Shown: positions 6,147 to 9,687 of the stretch, piece after piece | Numbering within the stretch: position 1 is the stretch's first letter | Layout of the letters: the number at the start of each line of letters is the position of its first letter | From: Clostridiales bacterium | GTDB taxonomy: Bacteria > Bacillota > Clostridia > Oscillospirales > Oscillospiraceae | DNA: 9,687 nt | Direction: 5' to 3' | Assembly: GCA_021205375.1 (NCBI GenBank) | Contig: JAJPXR010000026.1 | Coordinates: forward strand, 1-9,687 | Notes under the pieces: generated by a model | The model's input: only the letters and a program-made list of their open reading frames with translations | The model's database searches: none | Told to the model about the DNA's origin: nothing | Made by a program: the position numbers and the translations under genes

Positions 6147-6902
6147 ATGCCTGTACAAGCTCTGTGTCGAATCCTCCGGGCGGACCGCCTGACCCCGGAT
6201 ACCTTCTCCTTCCTGCTGGAGGCAGGAGAGATTGCCCGGTCTACCCAGCCCGGTCAGTTCGTCAACATCGCCTGCGGCGAGGGTCACCTGCTCCGCCGCC
6301 CCATCTCCATCTGCGACGCGGAGGGCGACACCCTCCGGGTGGTGTTTCAGGTGCGGGGGGAAGGTACCGCCTGGCTGTCTGGGCAGCCGGAAGGTTCCAC
6401 GCTGGACGTGCTGGGTCCCCTGGGCCACGGCTTTGCCTATCCCGAAACCGGAAAGGTGCTGGTGGTGGGCGGCGGCATCGGCGTGCCCCCGATGCTCTAT
6501 GCGGCGAAGGCTGCGCCCGGCGGCGCAGTGGCGGCGCTGGGGTTCCGCAGTCAACAGGCCGTCATTCTGCTGGAGGACTTCCAACAGGCCGACTGCCCGG
6601 TGCGGGTAGCCAGCGACGACGGCTCGGTGGGCTATCACGGCTTTGTGGACGCGCTGGTGCGGCAGCATCTGGAGGAAGATAAAACCATCAGCGCGGTTTT
6701 CGCCTGCGGCCCCAAGCCCATGCTGAAAAACGTTTACAAGGCGGCGCAGGACTTCGGCGTACCCTGTCAGGTCTCCATGGAGGAGCGGATGGGCTGCGGC
6801 GTGGGGGCCTGCCTGGTGTGCGCCTGCTCCGTGGGCGGCACCTATAAGCACGTCTGCAAGGACGGGCCGGTATTCCCCGCAGAGGAGGTGGACTGGGCAT
6901 GA
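6147..6902 (+). CDS. pyrK: dihydroorotate dehydrogenase B electron transfer subunit (PyrK)
   Basis: A 251-residue FAD and [2Fe-2S] protein that carries electrons from PyrD-bound FMN to NAD+, forming the PyrD2PyrK2 complex in the cytoplasm. The ferredoxin-reductase-type barrel shows LRRPISI (49-55), which binds FAD, and GPLGHGF (90-96). The nucleotide-binding domain begins with VLVVGGGIGVPPM (104-116) and includes FACGPKPM (185-192). The C-terminal cluster ligands are Cys217, Cys222, Cys225 and Cys237 (C-x4-C-x2-C-x11-C). AAGGAG (6132-6137) directs the ATG at 6147. The stop codon overlaps the pyrD start in ATGA, suggesting translational coupling, as expected for subunits needed in equal amount. 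Confidence 0.96.
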   Translation: MPVQALCRILRADRLTPDTFSFLLEAGEIARSTQPGQFVNIACGEGHLLRRPISICDAEGDTLRVVFQVRGEGTAWLSGQPEGSTLDVLGPLGHGFAYPETGKVLVVGGGIGVPPMLYAAKAAPGGAVAALGFRSQQAVILLEDFQQADCPVRVASDDGSVGYHGFVDALVRQHLEEDKTISAVFACGPKPMLKNVYKAAQDFGVPCQVSMEERMGCGVGACLVCACSVGGTYKHVCKDGPVFPAEEVDWA

Positions 6903-7828
6903 GTGTCATCAACGGCGTAGAGATGGGCGTCACCCTGGCGGGGATGTCCATGAAGAACCCCATTGTGGTTGCCTCCGGCACCTTCGGCTTTGGCCGGGAA
7001 TACGGCCAGTTTTATGACCTCAGCGAGTTGGGCGGCATCTGCTGCAAGGGCCTGACCCTCCACCCCAGGGAGGGCAATCCCCCGCCCCGCATTGCGGAGA
7101 CGCCTATGGGTATTTTGAACTCTGTGGGGCTGCAAAACCCCGGCGTGGACCGGTTCATCGCGGAGGAACTGCCCTATTTGCGGCAGCACGACCTGAAAAT
7201 CATCGCCAACATCTCCGGCAATACGCCGGAGGAGTACGGTGTCATGTGCGAAAAGCTCTCCGACGCGGGCGTGGACATGATCGAGGTCAATGTCTCCTGC
7301 CCCAACGTGAAGTGCGGCGGTTTGCAGTACGGCACCGTCCCGGAGATGACCGCCGAAGTGACCGAGTGCGCCAAAAAACACGCCGGAAACGTGCCTGTCA
7401 TGGTCAAACTCTCCCCCAACGTCACCGACATCACGGCCATCGCCAAAGCGGTGGAGAATGCAGGGGCGGATGCCGTCTCCCTCATCAACACCATTCGGGG
7501 GATGCGCATTGATGTAAAGACCCGCCGCCCGGTGCTGCACATGAACACCGGCGGACTGTCCGGCCCGGCGGTGCTGCCGGTGGCAGTGCGGATGGTGTGG
7601 GAAGTCGCCAACGCGGTAAACATCCCCGTGCTGGGCATGGGCGGCGTGTCCAAGGGCGACGACGCGGCCCAGATGCTGCTGGCGGGAGCCACCGCCGTGG
7701 CGGTGGGTACGGCCTGCTTTGCCGACCCTTACGCCCCCCTGAAGGTGCGGGACGGTCTGGCGGCCCTGGCCGCGGAGCAGGGTCTGCAATCGGTCGGCGA
7801 ACTGACCGGCGGCGTAAAGCCCTGGTAA
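6899..7828 (+). CDS. pyrD: dihydroorotate dehydrogenase B (NAD+) catalytic subunit (PyrD, class 1B)
   Basis: A 309-residue FMN TIM-barrel protein that oxidises dihydroorotate to orotate. Motifs include NPIVVASGTFGFG (20-32), a Lys-containing CKGLTLHPREGNP (49-61), LNSVGLQNPG (73-82) and NVSCPNVKCGG (131-141), in which Cys134 is the catalytic base that marks class 1B (class 2 uses Ser). VKLSPNV (169-175), NTGGLSGPA (216-224) and GMGGVSKGDDA (246-256) bind the flavin and its phosphate. Pairing with PyrK means electrons go to NAD+. The gene overlaps pyrK by 4 nt and uses a start within its neighbour. The usual next gene, pyrE, does not follow; the operon seems to end here. Confidence 0.97.
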   Translation: MSVINGVEMGVTLAGMSMKNPIVVASGTFGFGREYGQFYDLSELGGICCKGLTLHPREGNPPPRIAETPMGILNSVGLQNPGVDRFIAEELPYLRQHDLKIIANISGNTPEEYGVMCEKLSDAGVDMIEVNVSCPNVKCGGLQYGTVPEMTAEVTECAKKHAGNVPVMVKLSPNVTDITAIAKAVENAGADAVSLINTIRGMRIDVKTRRPVLHMNTGGLSGPAVLPVAVRMVWEVANAVNIPVLGMGGVSKGDDAAQMLLAGATAVAVGTACFADPYAPLKVRDGLAALAAEQGLQSVGELTGGVKPW

Positions 7829-7838
7829 ACGCCTTTTT
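7811..7838 (+). terminator. weak intrinsic terminator candidate after pyrD
   Basis: GGCGT (7811-7815) pairs with ACGCC (7829-7833) and is followed directly by TTTTT (7834-7838). The stem is only 5 bp with a 13-nt loop and overlaps the last codons of pyrD, so activity is uncertain. It is the only hairpin plus T run found at the operon end. Confidence 0.3.
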
Positions 7839-7847
7839 GCCTGTAGG

Positions 7848-7864
7848 GGCGGCCCGTGGCCGCC
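7848..7864. repeat. REP-like hairpin downstream of pyrD
   Basis: GGCGGCC (7848-7854) and GGCCGCC (7858-7864) form a perfect 7-bp stem with a 3-nt loop. It is not followed by a T run on the plus strand. The phrase TAGGGGCGGCCC resembles dispersed intergenic hairpins of gut Clostridia, as I recall them. It may protect the pyr message from 3' decay. Confidence 0.45.
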
Positions 7865-7907
7865 TCAGCAAAAAATATATATGATTATTCCATTCTCTCT
7901 GTGATGT

Positions 7908-7975
7908 GCCCGAAACCCCTCCGCCACCGCCTAAAGGCGGCGGCCCTCCTCCCCTTTCAGGGGAGGCAAGAGGGG
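7908..7975. repeat. dispersed intergenic repeat, copy 1
   Basis: A 68-bp unit nearly identical to 9378-9444, in the same orientation. It can fold as a three-way junction: outer stem ACCCCTC/GAGGGGT, a first hairpin CCGCC...GGCGG, and a second hairpin CCTCCCC-TTTCA-GGGGAGG. Copies differ mainly at the first loop (CTAAAGG here, CTACGG in copy 2), a change that leaves the stem intact. It lies in the spacer between pyrD and the phosphatase-GNAT gene and encodes nothing. This is a non-autonomous REP/MITE-like element; no transposase is seen. Confidence 0.85.
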
Positions 7976-8088
7976 TAATGCTTGTCGTTAGGCACCGCTT
8001 TTGTCCGACAGAGGTGGGATTTTCACTATTTAACACTAATTTCCGTGTCTCTCTGCGGATACCATAGAGAAAGCGAGCGAACGCTGCA

Positions 8089-9255
8089 ATGAAGCGACTG
8101 TATTTGATTCGCCACGCCCAGGCGGAGGGCAACCTGTACCGCCGGATGCACGGCTGGTACGACTCCCTCATCACCGACACCGGCTACCGGCAGATCGCGG
8201 CCCTGACGGGCCGTTTCGACGGGGTGCCCATCGACGCGGTGTATTCCAGCCCCCTGACCCGGTGCAAAACCACCGCCAGGGCCATTTATGTGCCGCACCA
8301 TCTGCCGCTGCAAATCGAGCCGGGGCTGATTGAAATTGGCGTCGGCGTGTGGGAAGATCTGCCTTTCGGCGACGTGCAGGTACACGACCCGGAGCGGATG
8401 CGGCTCTTTGGGGAGGTCTCCCCCGCCTACTCTGTAGAGGGCGGCGAGACCTACCAGCAGGTGCAGGAGCGGATGGTGGAGGCCATTTTCAAAATCGCCG
8501 ACGCCAACCCCGGCAAAACCGTGGCCTGCTTCTCCCACGGCATGGTGATTCGGACGGCGCTGTCCTGGTTCCACGGCTACGGCCTGGAGGGGATCGGAAA
8601 GGTCCCCCACAGCGACAACACCGGCGTGGCCTGCATCGAGGTAGAGGGCCGCGACGTGCGGGTGCTATTCGAGGCGGACAACTCCCACCTGCCGTTGGAA
8701 ATCTCCACCATGATAAAGCAGCGCGGCCCTGGCGAGGAGCGAACGGTTTTCGCTATGGGCAACGCCAACCTGTGGTTCCGTCCCTGGCGGCCCTACGAGG
8801 AAAAAGAGCTGTACTTCCGCTACCGCCATGAGGCGTGGGTGGACATCCACGGGCGGGAGGCGTTCTTCGACGGGGAGGCGTTCTATCAGGCGGCCCTCCG
8901 CGCCAGCCTGAACGAGCCAAAGTCAGTGATGGTGGCTTGTCTGGGCGATGAAATCGTGGGCATGATTCAGATGAATCTGGAGCGGGACGCGGAAAGCGGC
9001 GTCTGCTTCGTCCCCTTTGTCTATATGAACCCCGCTTACCGCCACAAGGGGCTGGGCGTCCAACTCATCGGGCAGGCGGTGTCCACTGCACGGCCCCTGG
9101 GCCGGGACAAGCTGCGGCTCCGCTGCGCTCCCACCAACCAGATCGCCAAGCGGTTTTATACCCGCAACGGTTTCCGAAAAATCGGCATGGCTCAGGACAG
9201 CCAGGTGCCCCTGGAGCTGCTGGAAAAGGACATCGGCTATCCCAAAGGGGATTAA
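8089..9255 (+). CDS. histidine phosphatase-GNAT acetyltransferase fusion protein
   Basis: A 388-residue cytoplasmic protein with two domains. Residues 1 to about 205 form a histidine phosphatase (phosphoglycerate mutase-like) domain: LIRHAQAEGN with phosphohistidine His9 and Arg8, SSPLTRCKTTA with Arg58, acid/base Glu82 in LIEIGVGVWED, and His150 in FSHGMVIR. Residues about 225-380 form a GNAT domain: acetyl-CoA-binding YRHKGLGVQLIGQA (317-330) and the later N-x-x-A-x-x-F-Y-x-x-N-G-F signature (350-362). All phosphatase catalytic residues are present, so both activities may be real. The substrates cannot be inferred from sequence; a role as broad phosphatase for small metabolites plus N-acetylation of an amine is possible. 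Its ribosome binding site is poor (only AGCGAG-like purines), suggesting low translation. No convincing promoter is seen in 7976-8088. Confidence 0.88.
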   Translation: MKRLYLIRHAQAEGNLYRRMHGWYDSLITDTGYRQIAALTGRFDGVPIDAVYSSPLTRCKTTARAIYVPHHLPLQIEPGLIEIGVGVWEDLPFGDVQVHDPERMRLFGEVSPAYSVEGGETYQQVQERMVEAIFKIADANPGKTVACFSHGMVIRTALSWFHGYGLEGIGKVPHSDNTGVACIEVEGRDVRVLFEADNSHLPLEISTMIKQRGPGEERTVFAMGNANLWFRPWRPYEEKELYFRYRHEAWVDIHGREAFFDGEAFYQAALRASLNEPKSVMVACLGDEIVGMIQMNLERDAESGVCFVPFVYMNPAYRHKGLGVQLIGQAVSTARPLGRDKLRLRCAPTNQIAKRFYTRNGFRKIGMAQDSQVPLELLEKDIGYPKGD

Positions 9256-9265
9256 TGTTACATCA

Positions 9266-9312
9266 GGCGCTCGTGTTCGGGCCGAGAAGGGCGGATTCGA
9301 GCGCCGCTTTTT
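9266..9312 (+). terminator. intrinsic terminator after the phosphatase-GNAT gene
   Basis: An 8-bp perfect GC-rich stem, GGCGCTCG (9266-9273) with CGAGCGCC (9298-9305), is followed two bases later by TTTTT (9308-9312), 11 nt past the stop codon. The 24-nt loop is long but can fold further (GCC/GGC). This is the clearest terminator in the window and separates the fusion gene from ksgA. Confidence 0.75.
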
Positions 9313-9377
9313 GTCCCTATATCGCCGTTTCCTCTCCTACTCTATTTTTTCCGATTATCTCCTTTACTCAGTTGGAC

Positions 9378-9444
9378 GCCCGAAACCCCTCCGCCACCGC
9401 CTACGGCGGCGGCCCTCCTCCCCTTTCAGGGGAGGCAAGAGGGG
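9378..9444. repeat. dispersed intergenic repeat, copy 2
   Basis: A 67-bp direct copy of 7908-7975 with the same three-way-junction potential and a compensated loop difference (CTACGG). It lies between the terminator of the fusion gene and ksgA. A short AGTTG occurs on both sides (about 9370-9374 and 9447-9451), which might be a target duplication, but copy 1 lacks an equivalent. Confidence 0.85.
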
Positions 9445-9452
9445 ATAGTTGA

Positions 9453-9481
9453 TTTTCAAATGACAGTGTTTCATTTATAAA
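9453..9481 (+). promoter_or_regulatory. possible ksgA promoter
   Basis: TTTTCA (9453-9458), a 17-nt spacer and TATAAA (9476-9481), about 95 nt before the ksgA start. The -35 matches 4 and the -10 matches 5 of 6 consensus bases. The upstream terminator means ksgA needs its own promoter. The surrounding 9445-9560 is AT-rich and without genes; together with the terminator and repeat it accounts for the 320-nt gap. Confidence 0.35.
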
Positions 9482-9575
9482 TAGCACTAAACTTGGCAAA
9501 TCAACAATGATTAATGAGGCTGATTCAAAGAGATAACCTATTAGTTTTATTGATTTGAAAAAGGTGATTCCCAAG

Positions 9576-9687
9576 ATGGATCTCTGTGATTTGCGCGAAA
9601 TCAAACCCCTGCTGACCCGGTACGGCTTCCACTTCTCCAAGTCCATGGGGCAAACCTTCCTCAGTGCCGGCAGCGTTCCCCAGGCCA
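9576..9687 (+). CDS. ksgA: 16S rRNA dimethyladenosine transferase KsgA/RsmA, N-terminal part
   Basis: The first 37 codons of a gene cut by the right edge. The translation starts MDLCDLREIKPLL and continues TRYGFHFSKSMGQTFL, matching the N-terminal signature of Firmicutes KsgA (xIKxLLxxxGFxFSKSxGQNFL), which precedes the SAM-binding Rossmann domain. KsgA dimethylates two adjacent adenosines near the 3' end of 16S rRNA during small-subunit maturation. AAGGTGA (9561-9567) lies 8 nt before the ATG. The motif reads GQTFL rather than the usual GQNFL; this Asn normally lies by the SAM pocket, so the Thr is unusual, but the fragment is too short to judge function. The identification rests on these residues only. 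Confidence 0.82.
   Translation, partial: MDLCDLREIKPLLTRYGFHFSKSMGQTFLSAGSVPQA

Noticed and set aside
3774..6851. A 1025-codon open frame on the minus strand opposite pyrC, pyrF and pyrK
   Set aside because: It is low-complexity in composition (rich in Gly, His, Val, Ala), has no ribosome binding site or family motif, and lies exactly opposite three certain genes. Long antisense frames are expected in GC-rich coding DNA.
6842..7789. A 315-codon minus-strand frame opposite pyrD
   Set aside because: Same composition-driven antisense effect; pyrD on the plus strand has all its catalytic motifs.
7848..7866. The GC hairpin after pyrD as an intrinsic terminator
   Set aside because: The stem is good, but the following bases are A-rich, not T-rich, on the plus strand; kept only as a REP-like hairpin.
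7908..7975. The two repeat copies as part of a CRISPR array
   Set aside because: Only two copies, about 1.4 kb apart with a gene between, and no regular spacers or cas genes.
9370..9451. AGTTG on both sides of repeat copy 2 as a target-site duplication
   Set aside because: Only 5 nt, not directly abutting the repeat, and without an equivalent at copy 1.
9401..9646. An 81-codon minus-strand frame overlapping repeat copy 2 and the ksgA start
   Set aside because: It runs through a repeat and across the well-supported ksgA start, with no ribosome binding site.

Overview
The window looks like a piece of chromosome from a GC-rich, low-oxygen gut-type Firmicute of the class Clostridia, probably Oscillospiraceae (Flavonifractor/Oscillibacter/Lawsonibacter-like). 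Reasons: strong AGGAGG-type ribosome binding sites, a class I PyrC, NAD-linked PyrK/PyrD (dihydroorotate dehydrogenase 1B), a DUF4867 protein, and GC-rich genes separated by AT-rich or repeat-bearing spacers. This assignment is an inference from sequence style, not from a search.

Left third (1-3313, minus strand, read right to left): a sugar operon. A near-consensus promoter (-35 at 3308-3313, -10 at 3285-3290) sits in an AT-rich region with several inverted repeats. It leads into a DUF4867 cupin-like protein (2340-3008), then a GH31 enzyme (286-2292), then a strongly folded spacer (41-246), then the first two codons of another gene (1-6). The GH31 enzyme carries the complete sulfonate-recognition set Q/Q/R/W known from E. 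coli YihQ, so it is best read as a sulfoquinovosidase. DUF4867 next to it suggests a sulfoquinovose isomerase, and thus a transaldolase-type sulfoglycolysis locus whose remaining genes should lie to the left of the window.

Middle (3471-3884): a small minus-strand gene for a 57-residue glycine-rich protein, divergent from the pyrimidine operon.

Centre (3784-7838, plus strand): promoter TTGCAA-17-TATAAT, then pyrC, pyrF, pyrK and pyrD. PyrC makes dihydroorotate, PyrD/PyrK oxidises it to orotate with electrons passed to NAD+, and PyrF makes UMP from OMP. The genes are tightly spaced and pyrK/pyrD overlap by 4 nt. pyrB and pyrE are not in this window, and no PyrR-type leader is evident.

Right (7829-9687, plus strand): a fused histidine phosphatase-GNAT gene bracketed by two near-identical 67-68 bp repeats in the same orientation, with a good intrinsic terminator after the gene. 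The window ends in the first 37 codons of ksgA/rsmA (16S rRNA dimethyladenosine transferase).
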